Of a DNA stretch of 26,291 bases, positions 16,105 to 24,316 are shown one piece after another (position 1 is the stretch's first letter; the number at the start of each line of letters is the position of its first letter). Below the pieces are notes generated by a model. The model had not been told where the DNA came from. It saw nothing but the letters and a program-made list of their open reading frames with translations, and searched no databases. The stretch is taken from assembly GCA_964582545.1 (NCBI GenBank), contig CAZOSB010000031.1, positions 1 through 26,291 of the forward strand, written 5' to 3'. A program made the position numbers and the translations under genes. The stretch is from JAVVUJ01 sp964582545 (lineage in GTDB: Bacteria > Bacillota > Clostridia > Peptostreptococcales > Anaerovoracaceae).

Positions 16105-17595
16105 GTGGCAAAGTTTTTTAAAGAACCATCCCGAACATTTAGCGAATATTTATTGATTCCAGGATACTCATCCAAGGATTGCAATACTGATAACGTATCT
16201 TTGAAAACCCCCGTTGTGAAGTTTAAAAAGGGCGAAACATCTTCCGTGAATATGAATATACCTTTGGTTTCCGCAATCATGCAGTCTGTCTCCGACGACA
16301 AAATGGCTGTTGCTCTTGCGAAAGAAGGAGGTATTTCTTTTATTTTTGCCTCTCAGGCCATTGAAAGCCAAGCGGAAATGGTGCGAAAAGTAAAGGGTCA
16401 CAAGGCTGGCTTTGTCACCAGTGACTCCAACATCAAACCGGATCAAACTTTGGCAGACATCATCGCGTTAAAAGAGAAAAGCGGTCACTCCACCGTGGCG
16501 GTTACAGATGACGGAACGTCAGGAGGCAAAGTTCTGGGCATCGTTACCAGCAGGGATTACCGCATCAGCCGCATGGCTATGGATACCAAGGTTTCTGAGT
16601 TTATGACACCCTTTGAATCTATGATTTATGCAAAAGATGGGGTCACCTTGTCAGAGGCCAACGATATGCTTTGGGATCATAAGCTGAACGCTTTACCCAT
16701 CATCGATGAAAACCAAAGATTGGCACATTTTGTGTTTAGAAAAGACTATGATACACATAAAGAAAACCCCAATGAACTGCTGGACGAAAATAAAAGTTAT
16801 ATCGTAGGGGCGGGGATTAACACTCGAGACTATAAAGAGAGAATTCCTGCGCTGATTCAAGCCGGAGCCGACGTGCTTTGCATCGATTCCTCAGAGGGTT
16901 TTTCCGAGTGGCAAAAGGACACCATCGATTTCGTAAGGGAACAATATGGAGATACCGTCAAAATCGGGGCGGGAAATGTGGTGGATAAGGAGGGTTTTCT
17001 TTACTTGGCACAAGCCGGCGCTGATTTTATAAAGGTGGGCATCGGTGGAGGTTCCATCTGCATCACCCGAGAGCAGAAGGGAATCGGAAGAGGACAAGCT
17101 TCGGCACTGATCGAAGTAAACGAGGCTAGAAACGAGTATTTCAACTCAACAGGCATATATATCCCCATTTGCTCAGACGGAGGTATCGTCTACGATTACC
17201 ATATGACCTTGGCTTTGGCTATGGGGGCAGACTTCTTAATGTTGGGCAGGTATTTTGCAAGGTTTGATGAAAGCCCTACCAGCAAGTTAAATGTAAATGG
17301 CAGTTACGTAAAAGAGTACTGGGGCGAAGGTTCCAATCGTGCCAGAAACTGGCAGCGTTATGATTTGGGCGGAGATGGAAAGCTTTCCTTTGAAGAGGGA
17401 GTGGATTCCTACGTTCCTTATGCGGGCAGCTTGAAGGACAATGTAACTCAGTCCTTAAACAAGGTCAAGTCCACCATGTGCAATTGTGGTGTGTTAGCCA
17501 TTCCGGATTTGCAGCATAATGCCAAGATCACCTTGGTTTCAGCCACCAGCATCGTAGAAGGCGGAGCACATGATGTTATCCTAAAGGACAAGTAA
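16105..17595 (+). CDS. guaB: Inosine-5'-monophosphate dehydrogenase
   Basis: GuaB oxidises IMP to XMP with NAD+, the first committed step to GMP. Translation starts at GTG 16105, seven bases after AAAGGAGG. With this start the 496-residue product begins MAKFFKEPSRTFSEYLLIP, the catalytic Cys of GGGSICITRE is residue 319, and the base-activating ARNWQRYD supplies Arg418 and Tyr419. From family knowledge this is the numbering of the Tritrichomonas foetus-type IMPDH, so the protein belongs to that subgroup rather than the shorter Bacillus type. Two CBS domains (about 100-220) interrupt the barrel. The flap and C-terminal segment EEGVDSYVPYAGSLKDNV is also typical. guaA follows after 97 bases, giving a GMP-synthesis pair. 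Confidence 0.96.
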   Translation: MAKFFKEPSRTFSEYLLIPGYSSKDCNTDNVSLKTPVVKFKKGETSSVNMNIPLVSAIMQSVSDDKMAVALAKEGGISFIFASQAIESQAEMVRKVKGHKAGFVTSDSNIKPDQTLADIIALKEKSGHSTVAVTDDGTSGGKVLGIVTSRDYRISRMAMDTKVSEFMTPFESMIYAKDGVTLSEANDMLWDHKLNALPIIDENQRLAHFVFRKDYDTHKENPNELLDENKSYIVGAGINTRDYKERIPALIQAGADVLCIDSSEGFSEWQKDTIDFVREQYGDTVKIGAGNVVDKEGFLYLAQAGADFIKVGIGGGSICITREQKGIGRGQASALIEVNEARNEYFNSTGIYIPICSDGGIVYDYHMTLALAMGADFLMLGRYFARFDESPTSKLNVNGSYVKEYWGEGSNRARNWQRYDLGGDGKLSFEEGVDSYVPYAGSLKDNVTQSLNKVKSTMCNCGVLAIPDLQHNAKITLVSATSIVEGGAHDVILKDK

Positions 17596-17692
17596 GGTTT
17601 GCTTTTATTCGAAGGTCCTTTATGGGCGAAGCGAATATTCATTATTTTGGTTAATCAATTATCTATATAACTATCAGAGATGGAGGTAGAAA

Positions 17693-18943
17693 ATGAAAAA
17701 AGAGTTATTGTTAATTTTGGACTTTGGGGCACACAACAACCAACAGGTTGCTAAAATGGCTAGACTGGCACATGTTTACTGTGAGGTAGCACCATATAAT
17801 ATTTCTGCTGAAGAGATCAAAGGGAAAGAGCCTAAGGCTATGGTGTTTATCGGTGAAGATGAAGCGACAGAGGTCGATGCAAAATCTAAAGCGGAAGCGA
17901 TCAAGGGTCTAGGTGTTCCTGTTTTAGAAATGGGTAACGAAAAGAGTGAAGAGGAAGTGAAGACCTTCTTATTTGAAACTTGCAAGTTTGAAGGAAATTG
18001 GACCATCGATGCCTTTATCGCCGACATGGTAGAGCAGATCAAAGCGCAGGTAGGGGACAAGAAAATACTTTGTGCCCTTTCCGGAGGTGTGGACAGCTCC
18101 GTATGTGCCGCTTTGGTACATAAAGCTGTAGGGGATCAGCTCACTTGCATGTTTGTAAACCACGGTCTCATGAGGAAAAATGAGCCTGAGCAGGTTGCTG
18201 AAATATTTGGAAAGCAGTTTAATATGAACTTGATTTCTATCGATGCGGTAGATCGATTCCTGGATAAGTTGGCAGGCGTGGACGACCCTGAAAAGAAGAG
18301 AAAGATCATTGGAGAAGAGTTTATCCGTGTCTTTGAGGAAGAGTCTGCAAAGCTTGGAGAGTTTGATTTCTTGGTTCAGGGAACCATTTATCCGGACATC
18401 ATCGAGAGCTTGTCCAACAAAGGAATTGTAAAGTCTCATCACAACGTAGGTGGATTGCCCGAGGATGTGAAGTTTGAATTAGTGGAGCCAGTAAAATGGC
18501 TGTTTAAGGATGAAGTCAGAGCGGTAGGTGAAGCCCTAGGAATTCCACACGAGCAAGTTTGGAGACAACCTTTCCCCGGCCCTGGATTGGGAGTCAGAGT
18601 GGTAGGCGCCATCACCAGAGAAAAGTTGCATTACGTTAGAGAGGCAGATGCCATCTTAAGGGAAGAAATCAAGAATGCCGGTCTGGACAAGAGCATATGG
18701 CAATACTTCACCGTTTGCCCCGGCTGTCTGAGCGTTGGAGTAAAGGATGGTCAGAGAACTTACGGTCAAGCTATCGTCTTAAGAGCTATTCACAGCAGCG
18801 ACGCCATGAGTGCAGATATTGCAGAACTGCCATATCCGTTGCTGAATAAAATCGCCCTGAGGATTGTCGCCGAGGTGGACGGAGTAAACCGAGTCATGTA
18901 CGATGTGACTCCAAAGCCACCTTCAACTATTGAATTTGAATAA
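17693..18943 (+). CDS. guaA: GMP synthetase with vestigial glutaminase domain (ammonia-dependent type)
   Basis: GuaA aminates XMP to GMP using ATP and an amide donor. The synthetase half is complete: the PP-loop SGGVDSS is at residues 130-136, followed by the region FPGPGLGVRVVG and the C-terminal dimerisation domain ending KPPSTIEFE. The product is only 416 residues, about 100 shorter than usual, and all the loss is in the N-terminal glutamine amidotransferase domain. It keeps the first strands (LLLILDFGAHNNQQVAKMAR) and reaches GVPVLEMG where other GuaA proteins have GVPVLGICYG. It then resumes at FLFETCKFEGNW. The nucleophilic Cys and the His/Glu pair are therefore absent. It probably uses free ammonia, unless a separate glutaminase subunit exists elsewhere. 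GGAGG precedes ATG 17693. Confidence 0.93.
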   Translation: MKKELLLILDFGAHNNQQVAKMARLAHVYCEVAPYNISAEEIKGKEPKAMVFIGEDEATEVDAKSKAEAIKGLGVPVLEMGNEKSEEEVKTFLFETCKFEGNWTIDAFIADMVEQIKAQVGDKKILCALSGGVDSSVCAALVHKAVGDQLTCMFVNHGLMRKNEPEQVAEIFGKQFNMNLISIDAVDRFLDKLAGVDDPEKKRKIIGEEFIRVFEEESAKLGEFDFLVQGTIYPDIIESLSNKGIVKSHHNVGGLPEDVKFELVEPVKWLFKDEVRAVGEALGIPHEQVWRQPFPGPGLGVRVVGAITREKLHYVREADAILREEIKNAGLDKSIWQYFTVCPGCLSVGVKDGQRTYGQAIVLRAIHSSDAMSADIAELPYPLLNKIALRIVAEVDGVNRVMYDVTPKPPSTIEFE

Positions 18944-19032
18944 TATTTAAGAAAAATAAAGACCGTATTTATGCGGATTCCAACGTATATGTTTAAGCTT
19001 TGCCAACATCTGTTATAAATTCATATAGAAAG

Positions 19033-19065
19033 AGCTAATTGGTTTTTGAAGTCAGTTAGCTTTTT
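19033..19065 (+). terminator. Intrinsic terminator after guaA
   Basis: AGCTAATTGG (19033-19042) pairs with the stretch 19052-19061, a 10-bp stem with two wobbles over a 9-base loop, and its 3' end runs into TTTTT (19061-19065). It lies 90 bases past the guaA stop. Confidence 0.8.
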
Positions 19066-19360
19066 GTGTGCCCAGCATGGGCGTAATCTAGGAGAGGATT
19101 TGACCAGATGGGGTACCAATTCGTTTAATATTTGCATTACCATGCAAAATCAAGATGAATTATGGGAATAAAGATCAAAAAACTCTATACAGAAAATTAC
19201 TTATAGAAGCTGAAGTAGTAATAAGTTTAACAGATAAATATTTTGATGTTTGCATAAAAAAGACGTAATCAGTATATGGTGAATATGGCGTCCTACTGCA
19301 TAAGCGCTCAGGTTTAACGTACAGGAGGTACTGCCCAAACGGTTAAGTATGCTAAAAATA
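19066..19360 (+). mobile_element. Group IIC intron-like remnant (5' domain), no maturase gene
   Basis: The sequence starting GTGTGCCCAGCATGGGCG exactly at 19066, continued by GTAATCTAGGAGAGGATTTG, closely resembles from memory the 5' end of group IIC introns such as that of Oceanobacillus iheyensis. It begins at the last T of the guaA terminator; class C introns are known to insert just after intrinsic terminators. No reverse-transcriptase/maturase frame and no clear domain V follow, so it is truncated. A later stretch around 19285-19310 (ATATGGCGTCC, then GCATAAGC) has weaker intron-like character. The 3' limit is a guess. The interval 18944-19495 holds no other gene. Confidence 0.5.
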
Positions 19361-19444
19361 GGGAGTTAGCGTTATAAATGTTATGTTTTAAAACGAGTTA
19401 TTTTAAAAATATCTACAAATAAGTTGATGTTTATGAAATAAAGC

Positions 19445-19473
19445 TTGACAAATATAATTTATTATAGTATAAT
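19445..19473 (+). promoter_or_regulatory. Perfect consensus promoter of the AAA ATPase gene
   Basis: TTGACA (19445-19450) and TATAAT (19468-19473) are both exact and 17 bases apart, 23 bases before ATG 19496. Such a perfect match predicts strong constitutive transcription, unusual for an accessory ATPase unless it is repressed or translated weakly. Confidence 0.88.
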
Positions 19474-19495
19474 AAAATCAAAAAGGTGAAAAAAC

Positions 19496-20797
19496 ATGAT
19501 TAACTATAAACTAAAATCTTTATGTGTACGTAATTTTGCATCCTTTGCGGATGAGTTGTTCTTTTCTACAGTCACTGATCAAAGTAAAAAAGAACAATTA
19601 AATAATTCATTTGCAATTGGATCTGAAAGTTTTAACAAAGTATCCGTTATATATGGAGCAAATGGTAGTGGAAAGACATTTTTTTGCAAAATCCTAAGAG
19701 AAGTACAAAGAGTTTTAACACTATCTACCATACTTGAAGATAATAAAAAGTTGCTTTTATCGGCGTTTGTCAAAAGCATTGATAGACCAGTGCCACGCTT
19801 TGCTTTTGATGAAGAATATCAAGTGAAGCCAACATTTTTTTCTTTAGACATTATTTTAGACGAAACAACATATCATTATCAATTTGAGATAAGTGGAAAG
19901 AAAATAATGTCAGAACGATTGACAAAAAAATATCGTCGTACGGAAATACTTATAGAAAGGACTTCACCTGCTTTCAAGGATATTTCTCTTCGTTCTGAAT
20001 TAAAATCATTTGAAAACAACAAAAATGTTGTTCGAGAGGAAAGCCTTTGCCTTTCAATGGCGGCTGTACTCAATAATCATTTAGCAAAGCTAATATTTGA
20101 TGGTATTCAATCTATTACCGTACTAAATATGGCGGCGCCTCATAGTGCCCCATTAAACGATAAAGAAGCATTTACTGACGAAAGATTGAAGAAATACACT
20201 CAAATATTAAATGCTGCTGATCCAACTTTAAGAAAGCTTGACATCCAAATATCCGAAGAAGAATTAAGCGGTAAAGATATTGATTCTGATGATTTTGAGG
20301 GTCGTGAAAAAATTAAAAAGAGAATGGTATCAGTACAAACTAAACATGCCCTTTTTAGCGATAATCAAGAAATAGGAAATACTGCCATTGACTTTTTTAG
20401 CGAAGAATCATTAGGAACTGTAAAATTATTTACAAGTATGCCGTACTTGTTTGAAGTTTTGGAAAGTGGAGGTGTTATAGTTATTGATGAATTAGAAAAT
20501 GGGTTACATTTATCGCTTGCTCGTGAAATAGTTGAATTGTTCAACAATCCGGAGACAAATCCCTATAATGCTCAGCTTATCTGTACTTCTCATCAGCCTT
20601 TGTTAGTAGAACAAGGATTTAGACGTGATCAAGTATGGGTAACTGCTAAAAATAAGTATGGAAAAGGCCAACTTTACCGTATGAGTGACCTTAAGACTTC
20701 AAGGGCTAAGATTAACTTAAGTAATAGAATACTGGAGGGAGCCTTTGGATGCAATCCAGAAACATTTTTTAAAGAATCAAAAAAAAGTGATTTTTAA
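19496..20797 (+). CDS. AAA/ABC-type ATPase of the OLD-like (AAA_15/AAA_21) class
   Basis: The 433-residue protein begins LKSLCVRNFASFADELFF, the usual first strand of these SMC/ABC-like ATPases. It has Walker A GANGSGKT (54-61), a signature-like ESLGTVKLF (304-312), Walker B VIVIDELENGLH (327-338) and a switch His in CTSHQPLL. The two ATPase halves are divided by an insert of about 200 residues. Stand-alone members of this class are common in phage-defence islands (AbiLi or RloA types, for example), usually beside an effector nuclease. Here the next gene lies 245 bases away and encodes an unknown protein. Start ATG 19496 follows AAAAGGTGA and a consensus promoter. A defence role is inference from family and neighbourhood only. 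Confidence 0.82.
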   Translation: MINYKLKSLCVRNFASFADELFFSTVTDQSKKEQLNNSFAIGSESFNKVSVIYGANGSGKTFFCKILREVQRVLTLSTILEDNKKLLLSAFVKSIDRPVPRFAFDEEYQVKPTFFSLDIILDETTYHYQFEISGKKIMSERLTKKYRRTEILIERTSPAFKDISLRSELKSFENNKNVVREESLCLSMAAVLNNHLAKLIFDGIQSITVLNMAAPHSAPLNDKEAFTDERLKKYTQILNAADPTLRKLDIQISEEELSGKDIDSDDFEGREKIKKRMVSVQTKHALFSDNQEIGNTAIDFFSEESLGTVKLFTSMPYLFEVLESGGVIVIDELENGLHLSLAREIVELFNNPETNPYNAQLICTSHQPLLVEQGFRRDQVWVTAKNKYGKGQLYRMSDLKTSRAKINLSNRILEGAFGCNPETFFKESKKSDF

Positions 20798-20802
20798 CAC
20801 AT

Positions 20803-20862
20803 TTGTACAGTACAAGAAAGGAAAAGAACAACACCTTACGACTGGTACTCGTAAAATGTTGT
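20803..20862. terminator. Palindrome and interrupted hairpin after the AAA ATPase gene
   Basis: TTGTACAGTACAA (20803-20815) is a palindrome. ACAACA..TTACGA (20828-20841) then pairs with TCGTAA..TGTTGT (20849-20862), a 12-bp stem with a 2-base internal mismatch. Together they probably end the ATPase transcript. The rest to 21042 is non-coding. Confidence 0.45.
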
Positions 20863-21042
20863 CCTCTTGTGTTTGACGATGTAACCATATGATTACAATT
20901 GAAAATATTCGCCTGTTATTGTAACATGGATTTGATCATTTGGCAATACACCATATTTTGTGTTGATAAGATATGAAGTCACAATATAAGCCTTTCTTGT
21001 TTGTAAATATAATTAGTCATATTTATGGCAGGAAGGAAAACT

Positions 21043-21963
21043 ATGATCATTAGTAAAAAAAATGTTCGAAACCCAGCACAATATCTTTATGATTTTTCAC
21101 CAGAGGAACCCTTGTATATCACAGCACCTGTAAGCGCAGAAAAAAAGGAGGTTCTATTAAGATATGGATTTTCTCTTAGTAGAACCACTGCGCAACACCG
21201 TATACCAATACCTCGAAAAAGTGCTACAAAACGAAATGCAGAGGGGCATTGGATTATTCATAAAGATAGACCCAAAGAACCGCGTACTTTTGAGCGAGAG
21301 TATCATGTTGTTGACTGGCACGGAGCAGACCATTATGGAATATGCTTTCAAACTCGTGACTGTTACCCTAGAACGCTTATACCTCCAACTGAGTTGGTAT
21401 TTACCCTTGAAAATGGAACAATGTTTTCGCCACTACTATATAACAATGAAGATAACTATGGAATCATAAAATTGTCTATGAATGTGCTACTGGAGATGTT
21501 TGGACAATGCGAAATGTGGACCGAAAGAAAGATACCTGCAGTGCCGCCAGTTAGCCAAAAGGTTGTTCCGTGGGAAATATTAAGGTCTGGTAAAAGTGAA
21601 CGTAATGACTGGGAGCAATATATTAACGAAACGATAAAAGTTATCCACAAGAAATACAAGGTGATTATTAAGCAACGCCACGAGTATCTTTGGAGCAAAA
21701 AACCAGATTTCTGTGTTCTTGGAAGTCAAAACTTTTGGGGGTATGTAGTATACGGATTTTTAGATAAAAACCTTTTTATTTTTGAGTGTAACCGTCCAGA
21801 TAATGCCACTTATGTATTTCGCGGGAATTGGGAAAGTGCTTCGAGGCTGACTAAAACACAGATATTGTGTGGTGATTTACAAGAAGCACGTTTGTTTCAT
21901 ACTGAAAAATGGCGTGATAATCTTGGCGCATTATTATTAACAGTTGAAAGGAAAGCAATATAA
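21043..21963 (+). CDS. Protein of unknown function, 306 residues
   Basis: I do not recognise this family with certainty. ATG 21043 is preferred to ATG 21025 because GGAAGGA at 21031-21037 is well spaced for it. The protein is soluble, rich in charged and aromatic residues, with no membrane segment. A basic middle (RIPIPRKSATKRNAEGHW) precedes two tryptophan-rich regions. Near the C-terminus the stretch NATYVFRGNWESASRLTKTQIL, followed by an acidic/His segment, resembles a motif I associate with uncharacterised proteins that sit near helicases or ATPases in mobile regions; this is a weak recollection. KPDFCVLG followed by LFIFECN could be read as nuclease-like but is not enough to claim it. 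Its stop codon overlaps the next start (TAATG), so both genes are one unit. Confidence 0.7.
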   Translation: MIISKKNVRNPAQYLYDFSPEEPLYITAPVSAEKKEVLLRYGFSLSRTTAQHRIPIPRKSATKRNAEGHWIIHKDRPKEPRTFEREYHVVDWHGADHYGICFQTRDCYPRTLIPPTELVFTLENGTMFSPLLYNNEDNYGIIKLSMNVLLEMFGQCEMWTERKIPAVPPVSQKVVPWEILRSGKSERNDWEQYINETIKVIHKKYKVIIKQRHEYLWSKKPDFCVLGSQNFWGYVVYGFLDKNLFIFECNRPDNATYVFRGNWESASRLTKTQILCGDLQEARLFHTEKWRDNLGALLLTVERKAI

Positions 21964-22187
21964 TGGGAAAGAATCAGCATGTAACACTTCATCCAGATGG
22001 TGGATGGCAAGTAAAGGGTGACAATAACATAAGGGCTACTGTACGTACATCGACACAAGGCGAGGCTATTGACATTGCTCGTGATATTGCTCGTAACCAA
22101 CAATCGGAGTTGGTTATACATCGACGCAACGGGCAGATTAGGGATAAGGATTCATATGGAAAAGATCCTTTCCCTCCTAAAGGTTAG
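21963..22187 (+). CDS. DUF2188-family small protein
   Basis: The 74-residue product shows the DUF2188 pattern nearly intact: GKNQHVTLHPDGGWQVKGD at the start, then EAIDIARDIARNQQSELVIH, and the ending GQIRDKDSYGKDPFPPKG. Function is not established for this family. It is found as a stand-alone short protein in many bacteria, often near mobile or defence genes. The start overlaps the upstream stop by one base, so translation is coupled to the unknown 306-residue protein and the two products may act together. Confidence 0.85.
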   Translation: MGKNQHVTLHPDGGWQVKGDNNIRATVRTSTQGEAIDIARDIARNQQSELVIHRRNGQIRDKDSYGKDPFPPKG

Positions 22188-22255
22188 TATTAAGCAAATA
22201 CAAAGGTTGCAGTTCGGTGTGAGTCTGTGGCAATAATTTGAAAACAAAAATTCAG

Positions 22256-22278
22256 ATTATCCATAATTTATGGATAAT
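22256..22278. repeat. 23-bp palindrome after the DUF2188 gene
   Basis: ATTATCCATAA and TTATGGATAAT are perfect 11-base inverse arms around one T. It is followed by no T tract and could be a protein-binding site, a recombination site or the footprint of a lost element. Confidence 0.6.
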
Positions 22279-22374
22279 ACCTAAAATAGAAATACCACAG
22301 CACACAAAACATTAACAAAATTGTTTAGATTAACAAATTCGTGAGCGAGTAGGAGTAGTGTATACAACGAAATC

Positions 22375-22416
22375 CCCGAGAGCTTTGTAAATACAGGGCT
22401 TTCGGGAAATTTTTTT
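22375..22416 (+). terminator. Intrinsic terminator
   Basis: CCCGAGAGC (22375-22383) pairs with GCTTTCGGG (22398-22406), one G-T pair, followed by AAATTTTTTT. It is 190 bases after the DUF2188 gene and probably ends that unit. From here to 22749 I see no gene, only A-T-rich sequence that could include a worn IS end. Confidence 0.85.
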
Positions 22417-22749
22417 GTACATTTATATATATTGATATTAAACTAGACTTTCACAATTATATTAATGAAATCATAAGCGCAGATTAATTTTGTGTACTTA
22501 GTTGATTGCTTGTTTATATACGATGATAAATGCTGTTTAATATCATTATATTGTAATGAATTTTTAAGGATGCAATGTAAGATTGCTCGATGTCTGCCAG
22601 TTTGCTTACTGCAAGATAAAATTCCAAAGCAAAAATAAAATTCCCCAATAGAAAAGAGGAATTCCTCCAAAGTGCAAAAGTCAAATCTAACACTCCAAAT
22701 TAAAAGTATCCTTATAGCTGCAGAAAATTACTTGGAGGATAATCGGAGG

Positions 22750-23543
22750 ATGCTAACAATGAATCAAAAGAATCATATCAGAAAAATGTTCTATGAACAA
22801 GGATTAACAACCATTGAAATTGCAAAAGTAACGAAAACCGTAGAAAAACCGTGAGAAAACATTAATATCAGAAGAACTGGTCAGATGTCCTACAGAAAAT
22901 GAGGTATAAAGGAAAGTCAAAATTAGATCTTTTTAAAGAGACGATTGATCAATGGCTAATGGATGATAAGAAAGCAAGAAAAAAGCAAAGACACACAGCA
23001 AAACGGGTGTATGAACGCTTAGTCACACTACATAAAGAAGGCTTTTCGCCATTAGAACATATCGCCGGTGAAGCACAAGTAGATTTTGGAAGTGCAGATT
23101 TTTATGAAAAAGGATACTTGCATTCAGGGCACTACCTAAATATGTCATTTCCTAACAGTAATCAGGGATATAGCCAGCTGTCTAAAGGGGAAAATCAAGA
23201 GTGTTTGTTCCAAGGGATGATGAATATCTTCTACTACATGGGAGGAGTACCTGAAAGGATATGGCTTGACAATGCAAGACCATAGTAAAAAAGATTCTAA
23301 AAGATGGGGAAAGAAAACTTACAGATGTATTTCTGAGATTTCAGAATCAATTTGGATTTGAAGTAGCCTTCTGCAATCCTAACTCTAGAAACGAGAAAGG
23401 ATCTGTAGAAGGGAAAGTGGGATATCACCGAAGAAACCTTTTGGTTCCAGTGCCACAAGTTGAGAACCTAAAGAGTTTAATATAACCTCCTGACTCAGTG
23501 TGATGAAGATGCCAATAGTTATTGCCCTTATAAAAATATATAG
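22750..23543 (+). pseudogene. istA: IS21-family transposase IstA, multiply disrupted and 3'-truncated
   Basis: Pieces of IstA can be read in order in shifting frames. They are MNQKNHIRKMFYEQGLTTIE (start at 22750 or 22759), then TVRKH after a frameshift near 22845, then a piece containing HTAKRVYERL and GEAQVDFGSADFYEK with the catalytic-domain start. WLDNARP ends at a stop at 23285. A third piece IVKKILKDGERKLTDVFLRF continues into FGFEVAFCNP, RNEKGSVEGKVGYHRRNLL and LLTQCDEDAN, which ends about 23543. This is the integrase-like core of IS21. The accessory ATPase gene istB and clear terminal repeats are missing. The element is dead. Confidence 0.85.
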
Positions 23544-23873
23544 GAAACACTGTCAAGCAAATAATTTAGATAAAGTATTAGGTGTCTTTTTGAGTAATTT
23601 AGGTAATTCAGAATTTGTGTCACTACTTATAAATGATATTTTAGAGCATGCTGATAATTAAGTGATAGAAATATAGTTAAATGGGCATCTGACAAATTGA
23701 TTTCATCATCAAATGATGACTTTGGAGATATAGTTAATCTTTAGATTAGCAAGGTGAATAGGAAAATAGTATCTGCTCAAAGTGAAATTGTGGATAATTA
23801 TTTAATAGATAACTTAACAAGAGGTGCATATTGATGCTATGTTATTGAATATTTCTGAGGACAAGCAGATTAA
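23544..23873 (+). other. Decayed coding remnants, not identified
   Basis: Short open pieces follow each other with frameshifts and stops: GVFLSNLGNSEFVSLLINDI, then IVKWASDKLISSSNDDFGD, then EIVDNYLIDNLTRG and, past 23840, LLNISEDKQIKLIPKAIKN. They look like fragments of one or two old genes whose identity I cannot give. Confidence 0.4.
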
Positions 23874-24271
23874 ATTAATTCCGAAAGCTATAAAAAATCT
23901 TCACTCCGCATTAATTACGGATTTTGCAGTGTTTCGATTGTTGATGCTATCACATTTTCTTTAAGCAATACTCCATATCATGAGATGGACATTCGTCATT
24001 TTGCTGACAAAATGAATGAGTTATATCGTGCGGCAAAGCCTGGAAGCAACCTAAAACAGATTCGTAAGAAACAGTTTAAAAAAAAAAGCAACTTGCCCAA
24101 CTGTCCAGTGTTCCAATACGTACCATTCAACAGTATGATCAGCGCCAAAAGAACATCAACAAAGCTCAGGCAGAATATCTGTTTATGCTGTCACAGGCGT
24201 TATGCTGTGAGGCAGTGGTATTGATAGAGCGAGTTCAACAACCTTTTTACAATGTAATCGATATGCCTTAA
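23874..24271 (+). pseudogene. XRE-family helix-turn-helix regulator, frameshifted in an A10 tract
   Basis: The first frame gives SLSNTPYHEMDIRHFADKM followed by NELYRAAKPGSNLKQIRKKQ. After the run of ten A at about 24080-24089 the frame shifts and continues QLAQLSSVPIRTIQQYDQRQ and NINKAQAEYLFMLSQALCCE to a stop at 24269-24271. The second part is a Cro/C1-type helix-turn-helix. Both halves belong to a common Firmicute protein in which the first part directly precedes the HTH. A single-base change in the homopolymer would restore the frame, so this may be a recent mutation, a phase-variable switch or a sequencing error. The N-terminus is unclear because it runs into decayed sequence. Confidence 0.75.
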
Positions 24272-24316
24272 TCTAGGGTACGAGGCTTTGTTATATAACC
24301 CTCTGCATAGGAAATT

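Noticed and set aside
21043..21963. PD-(D/E)xK nuclease reading of the 306-residue protein
   Set aside because: KPDF and FECN are spaced suggestively, but the expected E-x-K pattern and secondary-structure context cannot be shown by eye.
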